In this document: piece after piece, positions 32,035-41,793 of the stretch
How the letters are laid out: every line of letters starts with the position of its first letter
How positions within the stretch are numbered: position 1 is the first letter of the stretch
Position numbers and translations under genes: made by a program
The notes under the pieces: model-generated
Databases searched by the model: none
What the model saw: only the letters and a program-made list of their open reading frames with translations
What the model was told of the DNA's origin: nothing
Source of the DNA: Leekyejoonella antrihumi
GTDB lineage: Bacteria > Actinomycetota > Actinomycetes > Actinomycetales > Dermatophilaceae
Length of the DNA stretch: 64,000 bases
NCBI RefSeq assembly: GCF_007845645.1
Contig: NZ_VCQV01000024.1
Span: 25,383 to 89,382, forward strand
Direction: 5' to 3'

Positions 32035-33111
32035 TCAACCCGCCAGATCGGACCTGACCTCCGGGAAGTGGCACGCCACCTGGTGGCTTTCCTCCCCCTT
32101 GACCTGGTCGAGCGTCGGGACCTCGGTGGCACAGATCTCCTGCGCCTTCCAGCAACGGGTCCGAAAGACACAGCCCGACGGCGGGTTCTGCGGGCTCGGC
32201 AGGTCTCCGGTCAGCAGAATCCGCTCACGGGCGCCGGCCTTCAGCGGGTCCGGGATCGGGACGGCCGACATCAGCGCGTGGGTGTAGGGGTGCTGCGGGC
32301 GCTCGTAGAGCGTGTCGCGGTCGGCGACCTCCATGATCTTGCCGAGATACATCACCACGACCCGGTCGGAGATGTGCCGCACGACGGACAGGTCGTGCGC
32401 GACGAAGATGTAGGCCATCTGCTGCTCGTCCTGGATCTCCTCCAGCAGGTTGACCACCTGCGCCTGGATGGAGACGTCGAGTGCTGACACCGGCTCGTCG
32501 CACACGATGAGCTGCGGCTTGAGGGCGATCGCGCGCGCCACGCCGATGCGCTGACGCTGGCCACCGGAGAACTCGTGCGGGAAGCGGTTGTAGTGCTCGG
32601 GGTTGAGCCCGACACGCGCCATCAGTTCCTGCACGGCCTTCTTCACCCCGCCCTCGGGCTTGACCTTCTGGATGACGAACGGCGCCGAGATCACCTTGCC
32701 GACCGTGTGCCGGGGGTTCAGCGAGCCGAACGGGTCCTGGAAGATCATCTGCATCTCGCGCCGCAGCTTCTGCAGCTCGGTGCCCTTGACGTGGGTGATG
32801 TCCTGGCCGGCGAACTCGATCTTTCCGCCGGTGGGCTCCAGCAGCTTGAGCATCGTGCGACCGGCTGTCGACTTGCCGCAGCCGGACTCGCCCACGAGCC
32901 CGATCGTCTCGCCCCGGTGCACCTCGAGCGAGATCCCGTCGACCGCCTTCACCGGTGCGTCCGGACGGCGAATGATGCCCGGCTTCATCTGCGGGAAGTG
33001 CTTCTGCAGGTCGGTGATCTTCAGGACGGTCTCGCCGACCTTCACCTGACGGGCACCCGCGAGGGCGTCGTCCGTGGCCACACTGGTCCCGGAATCGTCC
33101 AGCTCGCTCAT
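32035..33111 (-). CDS. Peptide ABC transporter ATP-binding protein (OppF/DppF-like)
   Basis: 358 residues from ATG 33111, which overlaps the preceding ATPase gene in an ATGA junction. Walker A is GESGCGKSTAGRTML, the signature FSGGQRQRIGVARAI, and Walker B LIVCDEPVSALDVS. The C-terminal oligopeptide-transporter extension carries the cysteine cluster around GCVFRTRCWKAQEICATEVP, a putative 4Fe-4S site in this subfamily. It energises import together with the other ATPase. Confidence 0.92.
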   Translation of the reverse strand: MSELDDSGTSVATDDALAGARQVKVGETVLKITDLQKHFPQMKPGIIRRPDAPVKAVDGISLEVHRGETIGLVGESGCGKSTAGRTMLKLLEPTGGKIEFAGQDITHVKGTELQKLRREMQMIFQDPFGSLNPRHTVGKVISAPFVIQKVKPEGGVKKAVQELMARVGLNPEHYNRFPHEFSGGQRQRIGVARAIALKPQLIVCDEPVSALDVSIQAQVVNLLEEIQDEQQMAYIFVAHDLSVVRHISDRVVVMYLGKIMEVADRDTLYERPQHPYTHALMSAVPIPDPLKAGARERILLTGDLPSPQNPPSGCVFRTRCWKAQEICATEVPTLDQVKGEESHQVACHFPEVRSDLAG

Positions 33112-34205
33112 GCCTGCGCCTCCTGTCCTGCTGACGGATCCTGATCGCTGCCACCACGGATCTCGATTCGGTCCGCCTCCGTCAGGAAGCACCGCGCGTG
33201 CTGCAGATGACCCATTGCGAACAGCTCCGGCTCCTCGGTCCTGCACCGGTCTCCCGGCACCCGGTCACGGTAGGTACACCGCGGACTGAAGGCACAGCCC
33301 GGGGGCAGGTTGATCAGCGACGGCGGGTTCCCGGGGATCGGGTCGAGCCGGTCCTGCCGGGCCTGGTCCAGCCGGGGCATCGAGTTCAGCAGCCCCCAGG
33401 TGTAGGGGTGCTGCGGCTGACCGAAGGTGTCAATGACGTCGCCCTGCTCGACCGCCCGACCGCCATACATCACCATGATGTCGTCGGCGATGTCGGCGAC
33501 CACGCCCAGGTCGTGCGTGATGATGATGATGGCGGAGTGGAACTCCTTCTGCAGGTCGACCATCAGCTCGAGGATCTGCGCCTGGACGGTCACGTCCAGC
33601 GCTGTCGTCGGCTCGTCGGCGATCAGCAGCTTCGGGTCGTTCATCAGGGCCATCGCCACCATGGCACGCTGCCGCATGCCGCCGGAGAACTGGTGCGGAT
33701 AGCTGTCGACCCGCACCTTCGGGTTGGGGATCCCGACGCGCGACAGCATGTCGATGGTCTTCTCGCGCGCCTCATGCTTCTTGGCGTCCGGGTGGTGCAC
33801 CCGGTAGGCCTCGATGATCTGGTTGCCCACGGTGTAGTAGGGGTGCATCGCCGAGAGCGGGTCCTGGAAGATCATTGCGACGTCCTTGCCGCGCAGTTTG
33901 CGCAGCCGGGACTCGGACGCCTCCATGAGGTCCTCGCCGTCGAGCAGCACCTGACCGGAGGTCACCGCGGAGGAGCCGCGGTGCAGCCCCATGATCGCCT
34001 GGCTGGTCACGGACTTGCCGGAGCCGGACTCCCCCACGATGCCGAGGGTCTTACCGGCTTCCACGTCGAAGGTCACCCCGTCGACGGACTTGACCAGCCC
34101 GTCGTCGGTCGGGAAGTGCACGTGCAGGTCGTTGACCTGCAGCAGGGGCCCGGCGGAGTTCCCGGTCGGCCTGTCGGCGTTCAGGGTCGTGTTCTGTGTC
34201 GTCAT
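33108..34205 (-). CDS. Peptide ABC transporter ATP-binding protein (OppD/DppD-like)
   Basis: 365 residues. ATG 34205 has a GAAGGAAG box; an in-frame GTG at 34217 is possible. Walker [18 protein letters not shown], signature [15 protein letters not shown] and Walker [17 protein letters not shown] are present, as is the C-terminal cysteine motif [20 protein letters not shown] typical of OppD. Pairs with the downstream OppF-like ATPase. Confidence 0.92.
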   Translation of the reverse strand: MTTQNTTLNADRPTGNSAGPLLQVNDLHVHFPTDDGLVKSVDGVTFDVEAGKTLGIVGESGSGKSVTSQAIMGLHRGSSAVTSGQVLLDGEDLMEASESRLRKLRGKDVAMIFQDPLSAMHPYYTVGNQIIEAYRVHHPDAKKHEAREKTIDMLSRVGIPNPKVRVDSYPHQFSGGMRQRAMVAMALMNDPKLLIADEPTTALDVTVQAQILELMVDLQKEFHSAIIIITHDLGVVADIADDIMVMYGGRAVEQGDVIDTFGQPQHPYTWGLLNSMPRLDQARQDRLDPIPGNPPSLINLPPGCAFSPRCTYRDRVPGDRCRTEEPELFAMGHLQHARCFLTEADRIEIRGGSDQDPSAGQEAQA

Positions 34206-34218
34206 CTCTTCCTTCACC

Positions 34219-35232
34219 TCAGGCCAGCGTCACGCGAGGATCGATCAGGCCGTAGAGCACATCGACGATGATGTTGGCGACCACCACGAAACTGGCTATG
34301 AGGATAACGATGCCGACGTTGGTCGGCAGGTCGTAGGTCGTGGCGGCCTGCACCGCGAGCTTGCCGACGCCGGGGTAGTTGAAGACCTGCTCGGTGATGA
34401 TCGCACCGCCCAGCAGCAGCCCCAGGTCCAGTCCGGCCTGAGTCACGATCGGGGTCAGCGCTGCGCGCAGGGTGTGCTTGAAGAGGATCTTGCGTGGTGC
34501 CAGACCCTTCGCCTTGGCCGTGCGCAAGTAGTCCTCCCCCATCGACTCCAGCATGAACGCACGGGTCAGCCGCACATAGCCGGCCAGGTAGACCAGGGCG
34601 AGCGTGATCGCCGGGAGCACCAGGCCTTGCAGCCACAGCAGTGGATCCTGGGTGAGTGGCGTATAGACCGGGACGGGGAACAGCCCCCATTTCAGCGCGA
34701 TGAACTGGTAGATGAACAGGCCGATGAAGAACGTCGGGAACGCATAGGCAACCAACGCGGCACTGACGAGCAGTTTGTCCAGGAACTTGCCTCTGCGCAG
34801 TGCGGCGATGATGCCGAAGCTGATCCCGAAGACCATCCACAGCACGAAGGCGGCAAGTGCCAGCGAGGCCGAGACGGGGATCCGGGGGCCCAACTCGGAG
34901 CTGACCGTTTCGGCATTCAACGGCGAGTAGCCCAGGCAGGGCGCCGGACAGGTCGCGATGGTCTCCGGCGCACTTTTACGCAGCGATGCGTCCTCGGGGA
35001 ACTCGCGACCGGCGACGATCCCCTTCACGAACTGCCCCCACTGCACGATCATCGGCTTGTCATAGCCGAGCGCCTTGCTGTTCTGCTCGATGAGAGCAGG
35101 GGAACAGATCTTGCCGCAGCTGAGGCGGGCGGGGTTGACCGGTGATGCGAAGAAGAGGATGAAGGTCACCAGGCTCACCAGCAGAAGCATGATGATGCCG
35201 GAGAACACACGGCGGATGATATAGGCGAACAT
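34219..35232 (-). CDS. Peptide ABC transporter permease (OppB/DppB-like)
   Basis: 337 residues, about six membrane helices. The first is the typical MFAYIIRRVFSGIIMLLLVS. The ATPase-contact EAA-type loop is EDYLRTAKAKGLAPRKILFK, followed by HTLRAALTPIVTQAGLDLG. A periplasmic loop at about 40-120 carries three or four cysteines (SCGKIC, ATCPAPC), more than I expect in this family. Ends 13 bp before the OppD-like start. Confidence 0.9.
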   Translation of the reverse strand: MFAYIIRRVFSGIIMLLLVSLVTFILFFASPVNPARLSCGKICSPALIEQNSKALGYDKPMIVQWGQFVKGIVAGREFPEDASLRKSAPETIATCPAPCLGYSPLNAETVSSELGPRIPVSASLALAAFVLWMVFGISFGIIAALRRGKFLDKLLVSAALVAYAFPTFFIGLFIYQFIALKWGLFPVPVYTPLTQDPLLWLQGLVLPAITLALVYLAGYVRLTRAFMLESMGEDYLRTAKAKGLAPRKILFKHTLRAALTPIVTQAGLDLGLLLGGAIITEQVFNYPGVGKLAVQAATTYDLPTNVGIVILIASFVVVANIIVDVLYGLIDPRVTLA

Positions 35233-35367
35233 AGACGTGCCCGGTGGGCACTCCTCTCAAGCTTGATGCGAACTGCGGCGCTGTCGCAAGGGGATTCGAC
35301 TGTCCGAGCCTGAAGTGGACCGCACCTTCACGGCCACCGGCGACGGTGGTTTCGTCACCTCACCCTC

Positions 35368-35405
35368 GGTCCGGTCGTCGAGCGCGGAGGCTCGACGACC
35401 GGACC
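35368..35405 (-). terminator. Perfect 16-bp hairpin between the binding-protein and permease genes
   Basis: GGTCCGGTCGTCGAGC (35368-35383) and GCTCGACGACCGGACC (35390-35405) pair perfectly around a 6-nt loop, 26 bp after the substrate-binding-protein gene. An intra-operon hairpin here would lower expression of the downstream permease and ATPases and protect the upstream mRNA, the usual way to make excess binding protein. Confidence 0.65.
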
Positions 35406-35430
35406 GGGGGGTCGGATCGGACTGACTTCG

Positions 35431-37188
35431 TCAGTGCTTGACGCCGATACCGCCCAGGTCGGGGTACATCGCCTCGGCCGGGTTGTTGACGTAGCCGGTG
35501 ATGTTCGAGCCGTTGATCCGGTAGAACTTGTCGATCGCCAGCGGGATGTAGGCGTAGTCCTGGCCCAGGATGGCGTCGATCTGGTCGTAGATCTTGGCCG
35601 CCGCGTTGACGTCAGTCTGCGCCGCCGCCTTGTCGATCAGCTTGTTGACCGCAGCGCTCTTGTAGGAACCGTAGTCCTGACCGGTCGTGGTCGGGGTCAG
35701 GTTCGGGCGCGAGTCGAACAGCGGCGGGATGACGGTCGACATGGCCGGCCAGTCAGCGCCCCACGAACCCCAGCAGACGTCCCAGGTCGACCCAGCCTTC
35801 TGCACCACGTTGTAGTACGTGTCGGTCAGACCGTTGAGAGTCACCTTGAATCCGGCCTGGCCCCAGGCCGCGGCAATGGCGCCGAACTGCTTGTCAGACG
35901 TCGGGGTGCCACCCGGGTAGGTCAGGTTGATCGGGTAGGGCATCTTGACCCCGGCCGACTTCAGCAGTGCCTTCGCCTTGGCCGGGTCACCCGAATCCGG
36001 GAGACCGCTGAACGTCGCGTTCTTCTTGAACCCGAGGATCCCCGGCGCCGTCACCGTGTAGGCCGGTGCGTACATCTTGGATCCGCCACCGGCCTGGATG
36101 TAGGCGTTCTTGTCGAGCGCGATCGCCAGCGCCTCGCGAACCTTCGGGTTCTTCAGGCGGAGCATGTTCGGCACCAGGTACTCGGTGAACGGGGACTGCG
36201 GGTTGATCGTCCGCTTGGCGACCGCACCGGTGATCTGCGAGAACGATGCCGGCGGGATCGCGTTGGTCGTCACCGTGTTGGCCGCGGTGCCGCTGTCGGA
36301 GATCATCTGCTGCACGCCGATCTCCGGGGTCACGCCCTCCTGGAAGACGATCTTGTCCGGCAGCGCCTTGCGGATGTTGTCGGTCTTGGAGCTCCACTCC
36401 GGGTTGCGCACGAACGTGCCGCCCTGGCCCTTGGTCCATGTCCCCTGGAGCTTGTAGGGGCCGTCGGAGAAGACCGTGTAGTTGGAGTTGTTGCCCTTGT
36501 CCTGCGACTGCTTGTAGGGGTCACCGGCACGCAACGCGGCGAGGTAGAGGTTGAAGTCCGGCCAGGCCTTGTTGAAGTGGTAGGTGATCGTCTTGCCACT
36601 GCAGGTGACGGCCTTGTCGAAGTAGCTCTGGCCGGCCTTCTTGTAGGGACCGTTGTAGACCGGCAGACCGGTCTTCTTGTCCGTGGGGATGTTCAGGTAG
36701 GACAGGATGTAGTTCGGTCCGCCGGTGATGACGTCCGTCGCGAAGGTGCGCGAAGTACCGTACTTGACGTCGGCGCAGGTGATGGGCGAGCCGTCCTGCC
36801 ACTTCACGCCGTCCTTCAGCGTGAAGGACCAGGTCTTGGCGCCATTGGACTTGGTGCCAGTGTTGGTGGCCAGGTCCGGGATCGGGGTCGAGGACGCCTT
36901 CAGGTCGCTGGTGACCGGGAACTGCACCAGGCTCCGGGAGAACAACCGGCCCTCGAGCGAGATGCCCTCGCCGGTGTAGGTGCGCTGCGGGTCCCAGGTC
37001 TGCCGCGGCTTGTTGCTGGTGTAGTAGAGGGTGCCCCCCTTGCTGGCCGACGCATTGTTCGCCGAGCCGCCACTGGCGCTGCCGCTGCTGCCGGTGCTGC
37101 CGCCGCTGCTGCTGCCACCGCAGGCTGCCAGTGTCGTTGCCGCCACTACTGCCGCGATGACGGAAATCGACTTCGTCTTCTTGGTCAT
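35431..37188 (-). CDS. Peptide ABC transporter substrate-binding lipoprotein (OppA/DppA-like)
   Basis: 585 residues from ATG 37188 with AGGAGAG upstream. The signal peptide ends in the lipobox LAAC, so Cys23 is lipidated, and a Gly/Ser linker follows. The body is the SBP_bac_5 fold, with ITCADVKYGTSRTFA near the start of the conserved region and RLKNPKVREALAIALDKNAY later. It would capture peptides outside the membrane for the permease pair. An upstream in-frame start lacks a signal-peptide structure. Confidence 0.92.
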   Translation of the reverse strand: MTKKTKSISVIAAVVAATTLAACGGSSSGGSTGSSGSASGGSANNASASKGGTLYYTSNKPRQTWDPQRTYTGEGISLEGRLFSRSLVQFPVTSDLKASSTPIPDLATNTGTKSNGAKTWSFTLKDGVKWQDGSPITCADVKYGTSRTFATDVITGGPNYILSYLNIPTDKKTGLPVYNGPYKKAGQSYFDKAVTCSGKTITYHFNKAWPDFNLYLAALRAGDPYKQSQDKGNNSNYTVFSDGPYKLQGTWTKGQGGTFVRNPEWSSKTDNIRKALPDKIVFQEGVTPEIGVQQMISDSGTAANTVTTNAIPPASFSQITGAVAKRTINPQSPFTEYLVPNMLRLKNPKVREALAIALDKNAYIQAGGGSKMYAPAYTVTAPGILGFKKNATFSGLPDSGDPAKAKALLKSAGVKMPYPINLTYPGGTPTSDKQFGAIAAAWGQAGFKVTLNGLTDTYYNVVQKAGSTWDVCWGSWGADWPAMSTVIPPLFDSRPNLTPTTTGQDYGSYKSAAVNKLIDKAAAQTDVNAAAKIYDQIDAILGQDYAYIPLAIDKFYRINGSNITGYVNNPAEAMYPDLGGIGVKH

Positions 37189-37284
37189 TGCCTCTCCTTG
37201 TGTGTGTCGTCGCGCCGAGGGGCGTTCCAACGTCCTGGGCAGGATTGCTGCCAGGGGTCTGTGCTGCAGGCATTTTGCCTGGGT

Positions 37285-38298
37285 CTATCGACCATGCCGG
37301 GGGTCCAGTGCGTCACCGAGTCCGTCGCCCACCAGGTTGAAGGCGAGCACGATGATGGCGATCGCGAGGGCCGGCAGGAAGAAGTACGTCGGGTCGGCCT
37401 GGGAGTAGTTCACCGAGTCGGTGAGGATGTTGCCGAGCGTCGGGGTCGGTGCCTGGATGCCGACACCGAGGTAGCTCAGCGCGGCCTCCGTCGAGACGTA
37501 GGCGGGCAGCTGCAGTGTGCTGTAGATCAGGATCGGCGGCCATAGGTTGGGCAGCAGTTCGGTGAAGTAGATCCGACGTCGGTTCGAACCGAGGCTGCGG
37601 GCCGCCTCTACGAACTCCCGGTTGCGCATCGACAGCACCAGGCCGCGGATGATGCGGGCGTAGCCGGGCCAGCCGAACGCACCCATGATCAGGATCACGT
37701 AGACCCCCGTCGACGGGTTCCCGGACGGGACGCCGACCAGGGTGATCCAGGCGATGAACGTGCCCGACAGGGCCAGCAGCATCAGGGTCTGGGGGAAGCA
37801 CAGGATCAGGTCGATGAACCGGCCGAGGAAGAAGTCGACCTTGCCGCCGGTGAAGCCCGAGATGATGCCGAGCACAGTACCGGTCACGATGGCGATGATC
37901 GTGGCACTGATCGAGATGATCATCGACCAGGTGACGCCCTCGAGCAGCCGGGACAGCAGGTCTCGGCCGGTGCCGGGCTCCACGCCGAGTGGGTGCTGCC
38001 ACGAGATGCCGCCCAGGGGCCCCGTGGGGACCGACCCTATTCCCGAGACGAGGTTGCCGGGGCCGGAGTTGTGGATGCTGAGCGGGTCCAGGATCCCGAC
38101 CCAGTCCAGGATCGGCGCCAGGATCGCAATCAGGAGCAGGATGATCACCACCGCGAGGGCGATCATGCTGGTGCGGTCCTTGCGCAACCGCGTCATTGCC
38201 AGTTGCATTGGGGACTTGCCCTCAATGACCTTGCCCGACCCTTGCACCTCGACGAGGCCGCCCTCATCTGACTTGAGGTCGGAAATCGGCATAGACAC
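37285..38298 (-). CDS. Peptide ABC transporter permease (OppC/DppC-like)
   Basis: 337 residues. GTG 38298 is nine bases after AGGAGA; ATG 38292 is the other candidate. The N-terminal OppC-type segment (MTRLRKDRTSMIALAVVIIL) precedes about six helices. The EAA loop is REFVEAARSLGSNRRRIYFT, followed by ELLPNLWPPILIY. It is the first gene of the operon, which runs permease C, binding protein, permease B, ATPase D, ATPase F. Confidence 0.92.
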   Translation of the reverse strand: MSMPISDLKSDEGGLVEVQGSGKVIEGKSPMQLAMTRLRKDRTSMIALAVVIILLLIAILAPILDWVGILDPLSIHNSGPGNLVSGIGSVPTGPLGGISWQHPLGVEPGTGRDLLSRLLEGVTWSMIISISATIIAIVTGTVLGIISGFTGGKVDFFLGRFIDLILCFPQTLMLLALSGTFIAWITLVGVPSGNPSTGVYVILIMGAFGWPGYARIIRGLVLSMRNREFVEAARSLGSNRRRIYFTELLPNLWPPILIYSTLQLPAYVSTEAALSYLGVGIQAPTPTLGNILTDSVNYSQADPTYFFLPALAIAIIVLAFNLVGDGLGDALDPRHGR

Positions 38299-38411
38299 GG
38301 CGGATGGTCTCCTAGGGGTGAGGACGTCATTCTCGGGTCGATTGCGCTGCAATGGACCCGGTTTGGGTCGGTCTGTGTCTCACCAGGTGGCCGACGGGTT
38401 CCCGATCCGAG

Positions 38412-38432
38412 GTGAACTGTGCCACAGTTCAC
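38412..38432. promoter_or_regulatory. 21-bp perfect palindrome upstream of the peptide transporter operon
   Basis: GTGAACTGTG and CACAGTTCAC flank a single central base. It lies about 115 bp upstream of the first permease gene, between it and rarA. A symmetric, AT-richer site in this position is the form expected of a dimeric repressor operator. I cannot name the regulator. Confidence 0.5.
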
Positions 38433-38472
38433 GCCCCCGAACGACCAGGTCGGGGACTTGGCAACCTAATTG

Positions 38473-39876
38473 TTACTTTTTGGGTGCCGTTCCCCGGATG
38501 ATCGACCGTAACGTGACCCATCTGGGCGCAAGTTTTGACTCCCAGCCGCGATCCGTCGGGTGGTAGTAGTCGGCTTCGCCCCGCAAGTCGTCGGGCAGGA
38601 ACGCCTGCTCACCGACGCCGTCCGGCTCGTCATGCGTATAGCGGTAGCCGTCTCCGTGCCCGAGTCGTTCCGCCCCGGCATACCCGCTGCCACGCAGGTG
38701 CGGTGGCACGGCGCCGCCCTTGCCGGCGCGCACGTCCGCGATGGCCGCATTTATCGCGGCGTAGCTGGCATTCGACTTGGGAGCCAGGGCGTTGTGCACG
38801 ACCGCCTGGCCCAGGATGATGCGGGCCTCCGGCATCCCGATCTGCGCCACGGCATGCATCGCGGCGACCGCCGTCTGCAGCGCGGTCGGGTCGGCCATCC
38901 CGACGTCCTCACTCGCCGCAATCACGATGCGGCGGGCGATGAACCGCGGATCCTCACCCGCCTCGAGCATCCGCGCCAGATAGTGCAGAGCCGCGTCCAC
39001 ATCGCTGCCGCGCATGGACTTGATCAGTGCGCTCGCGACGTCGTAGTGCTGGTCACCGGCCCGGTCGTAGCGCACCGCGGCGGTCGCCATCGCCTGCTCG
39101 ACATGAGCGAGCTCGATGGGGGTCCGTGAGCTGCCGGCGGCCGCGACCAGGGCAACTCCCGCGGCGGCCTCCAAGGCCGTCAACGACCGCCGGGCGTCTC
39201 CCCCGGCCATGCGCACGAGATGGTCGCGGGCGTCCTCCGCCAGCTCGAATTCGCCCCCCAGCCCGCGCTCGCTCGTCACCGCGTCCTCGATGAGCGCCGC
39301 GACGTCGTCGTCCTCCAGAGAGGTCAGTCGCACCAGGATCGACCGGGAGAGCAGCGGTGAGATGATGCTGAACGAGGGGTTCTCGGTGGTCGCCGCGACC
39401 AGGATCACCAGTCTGTTCTCGACCCCCGGCAGCAGGGCATCCTGCTGCGCCTTGCTGAACCGGTGGATCTCGTCGAGGAAGAGCACCGTCTGGCGGCCGT
39501 AGAGGTCACGGTCTCGAGCGGCCCGGTCCATGACCGCTCGAACATCCTTGACGCCGGCGTTGATCGCGGACAGCTCGGCGAACCGGCGCTCGCCGGCGTG
39601 TGCGATCAGGTGGGCGAGCGTCGTCTTGCCGGTCCCGGGCGGACCCCACAGGATCGCGGACAGCGAGCCCGCCGCCCCGCTTGCTCCCTCCACCAGTCGC
39701 CGCATGGGACTGCCGGGCCGCAGCGCCTCACCCTGCCCTCGGACCTCGTCGAGTGTGCGGGGTCGCATCCGCACCGCGAGCGGCGGCAGATCCGCCTCCC
39801 GCGCGCCGTCCTCGGGGACGCCGCCGGAGCGCTGCGCCCGGCCGGCGGCGAACAGGTCATCAGGTGCATCAGCCAC
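38473..39876 (-). CDS. rarA: Replication-associated recombination protein A (AAA ATPase)
   Basis: 467 residues from GTG 39876 ([10 protein letters not shown]). Walker [13 protein letters not shown], Walker [21 protein letters not shown], sensor [17 protein letters not shown], and the MgsA C-terminal domain with [20 protein letters not shown] and [14 protein letters not shown]. Acts at stalled replication forks. The frame is open to 39927, but that part overlaps a tandem-repeat cluster. It lies near alaS, as in other actinobacteria. Confidence 0.93.
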   Translation of the reverse strand: MADAPDDLFAAGRAQRSGGVPEDGAREADLPPLAVRMRPRTLDEVRGQGEALRPGSPMRRLVEGASGAAGSLSAILWGPPGTGKTTLAHLIAHAGERRFAELSAINAGVKDVRAVMDRAARDRDLYGRQTVLFLDEIHRFSKAQQDALLPGVENRLVILVAATTENPSFSIISPLLSRSILVRLTSLEDDDVAALIEDAVTSERGLGGEFELAEDARDHLVRMAGGDARRSLTALEAAAGVALVAAAGSSRTPIELAHVEQAMATAAVRYDRAGDQHYDVASALIKSMRGSDVDAALHYLARMLEAGEDPRFIARRIVIAASEDVGMADPTALQTAVAAMHAVAQIGMPEARIILGQAVVHNALAPKSNASYAAINAAIADVRAGKGGAVPPHLRGSGYAGAERLGHGDGYRYTHDEPDGVGEQAFLPDDLRGEADYYHPTDRGWESKLAPRWVTLRSIIRGTAPKK

Positions 39877-39906
39877 GCCCCACACGCTATCCGCTCCTCC
39901 ACCCCT

Positions 39907-40010
39907 CCCGAGAAGTGAGTTCCGCACCCCCGAGTAGTGAGTTGATCCCCCGAGTAGTCACGAATTACATCCGAGTAGTCACGTTTTGCACCCGAGAAGT
40001 CAGTAGTTGA
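39907..40010. repeat. Five degenerate 21-nt tandem repeats
   Basis: The core CGAG(A/T)AGT occurs at 39909, 39931, 39951, 39972 and 39993, with spacings of 22, 20, 21 and 21 bases, each followed by a short AT-richer stretch. The array fills the divergent space between rarA and the acetyltransferase gene. Two helical turns per unit would put every core on the same DNA face, so a protein-binding array is possible. Confidence 0.6.
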
Positions 40011-40057
40011 CGGGACCGCGCCTTCGGATCACCAGTCCGTCTGAGATCCTGGATACT

Positions 40058-40849
40058 GTGACAACCACGCACGATGTGCGGCGAGTCGAGACGCACGACG
40101 AGCTCCTCGCCCTGACCGATCAGGACCCCTTCATCCGCTACGACGTGCCGGCGGGTGCCTACGACAATGCCTGGGCCGTAGGCCGTGCCGTCGCCTTTCC
40201 GCGCCTGCGTCAGTCGCACTGTCAGCTTGGTCTCACCGTGACCGGTGCACGCGACGACGTCCGAGCCCTGCTGGCCTTTGTTGCCGGCGCGATGGACCTG
40301 TCCGACATCGCGGCCGTCAGCGTCGACCGGGCCTTGCGGCCGGACCTCGTCGCCGCGTTCGCCGACCACCCGACCTACCGGATCGCCACCGGCGGCGACT
40401 GGGAGTGGATGTGGACGCTCGCACCGCCACCCCGCATCCCTGAGGAGGATCGCCTCATCGTGCTCGATGACGCCACCGACGCCGCCGATGTCACCGCGCT
40501 CAACAAGGTCGGCAATCCCAGCGCCGAGTCACGACCTGGCGAGGGCGCCAGCGAACGCTGGGTCGGTGTGCGCGACGCCGGCACGCTGGTCGCCGCAGCG
40601 GCGATGCAACGCACCTCGGGCGGCATACCCCACCTCACCGGAATCACGGTCGCGCCGTCGCATCGTGGTCAGCGGCTCGGGCTGGCGATGACCGCGGCGC
40701 TGACCCGGTATGCCGTGCAGGCGGAGGGCGTCTGCTCGCTCGGGATGTACTCCGAGAACGCCGTCGCTCGTGGGTTATACACCCGTCTCGGCTATCGGGT
40801 GGCACACGCCTGGTCCTCCCGGCTACTCGTCCCAGCCGTGCAAGGATGA
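40058..40849 (+). CDS. GNAT family N-acetyltransferase
   Basis: 263 residues from GTG 40058. The C-terminal half is a GNAT/FR47 domain: HLTGITVAPSHRGQRLGLAM is the acetyl-CoA loop and LGMYSENAVARGLYTRLGYR the conserved end. The N-terminal half is a divergent, possibly GNAT-like, domain. The substrate is unknown. Its stop overlaps the next gene (ATGA), so the two are co-translated. Confidence 0.82.
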   Translation: MTTTHDVRRVETHDELLALTDQDPFIRYDVPAGAYDNAWAVGRAVAFPRLRQSHCQLGLTVTGARDDVRALLAFVAGAMDLSDIAAVSVDRALRPDLVAAFADHPTYRIATGGDWEWMWTLAPPPRIPEEDRLIVLDDATDAADVTALNKVGNPSAESRPGEGASERWVGVRDAGTLVAAAAMQRTSGGIPHLTGITVAPSHRGQRLGLAMTAALTRYAVQAEGVCSLGMYSENAVARGLYTRLGYRVAHAWSSRLLVPAVQG

Positions 40850-41550
40850 CCAACGTGTCCCGTCCTCTGATCGGCATCGCACCCAAGTTCCTCCCGTCGG
40901 ACGATGGCCCGACCGAGCTGCTCGGCGCACGACGCAGCGTCATCGACAGCGTCCGCGCGGCAGGTGGTGAGCCCGTCGTGCTGTGCTGCGAAGACCTCAC
41001 ACAGGCGAGCGACGCGCTCGATGCCGTGAGCGCGATCGTGATGCCGGGCGGTGGGGACTCCGACCCGGCGCTCTACGGCGAGACCGAGCGCCACCCCAAC
41101 CTGCGACTGGTCCAGCCGTTGCAGGACTCCGGTGACATCGCGATCATCAACGCGGCCCTGACCAGGCGTATGCCGATGCTGGCCATCTGCCGCGGCATGC
41201 AGACCCTCAACATCGCCCTCGGCGGCAGCCTGGTGCAGCATCTCGAGCCGAGCTCGGTGGAGCACTGGGACAACGTCCACGACATCGAGATCACCGAACT
41301 CGACTCTCTCACAGCGCAGGTCGTGGGCTCCGCCGCGCTGATCGGCGTCAGTTTCCACCAGCAGGCCGTCCGACGACTCGGTCGCGACCTGCGGATCACG
41401 GCACGTGCCGCGGACGGCGGCGTCGAGGCCATCGAGCACACCACCGCACCGGCCCTGGGCCTGCAGTGGCACCCCGAGCTGCAGGCCGAGGGATGCCCGG
41501 TGCAGTTCGAGCCCTTCGTCTGGCTGGTCGACTCCGCCAAGCGGGGGTAG
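40846..41550 (+). CDS. Class I glutamine amidotransferase, gamma-glutamyl-GABA hydrolase-like
   Basis: 234 residues. The nucleophile elbow AICRGMQTLNIALGG holds the catalytic Cys, and LGLQWHPEL holds the His/Glu pair. The fold matches peptidase C26 / PuuD proteins, which remove glutamate from gamma-glutamyl compounds. The ATGA overlap with the upstream acetyltransferase suggests a shared task, for example amine or polyamine catabolism, but that is inference. Confidence 0.85.
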   Translation: MTNVSRPLIGIAPKFLPSDDGPTELLGARRSVIDSVRAAGGEPVVLCCEDLTQASDALDAVSAIVMPGGGDSDPALYGETERHPNLRLVQPLQDSGDIAIINAALTRRMPMLAICRGMQTLNIALGGSLVQHLEPSSVEHWDNVHDIEITELDSLTAQVVGSAALIGVSFHQQAVRRLGRDLRITARAADGGVEAIEHTTAPALGLQWHPELQAEGCPVQFEPFVWLVDSAKRG

Positions 41551-41793
41551 TCGCGGGCGAGCGGTCGTTCGCGCGGACGCTGCGGCATCTCGTCCTCCTG
41601 CTGGATGCTGGCACCGCGGACGACGGCATCGATCTGTCGCCGTTCTCGAACGCCACCCCGACGTATGCCGAGGTGCTCGACGCGCGCGAGCCGAGTCACC
41701 ATGGTGCGAGATCTCGACACCATCGGGTCGTGGTCCGACGGTTAACGGCGACACGGCTCATCGGCGGCAGGCGGCATCCGGCAAGATGTGGAC

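Noticed and set aside
35434..37545. A 703-codon plus-strand frame opposite the peptide-binding protein
   Set aside because: It mirrors the real lipoprotein gene, has no ribosome binding site and no recognisable domain.
41551..41793. Possible small gene between the amidotransferase and thioesterase genes
   Set aside because: An open plus-strand stretch has some protein-like segments, but no start with a ribosome binding site and no recognisable family.
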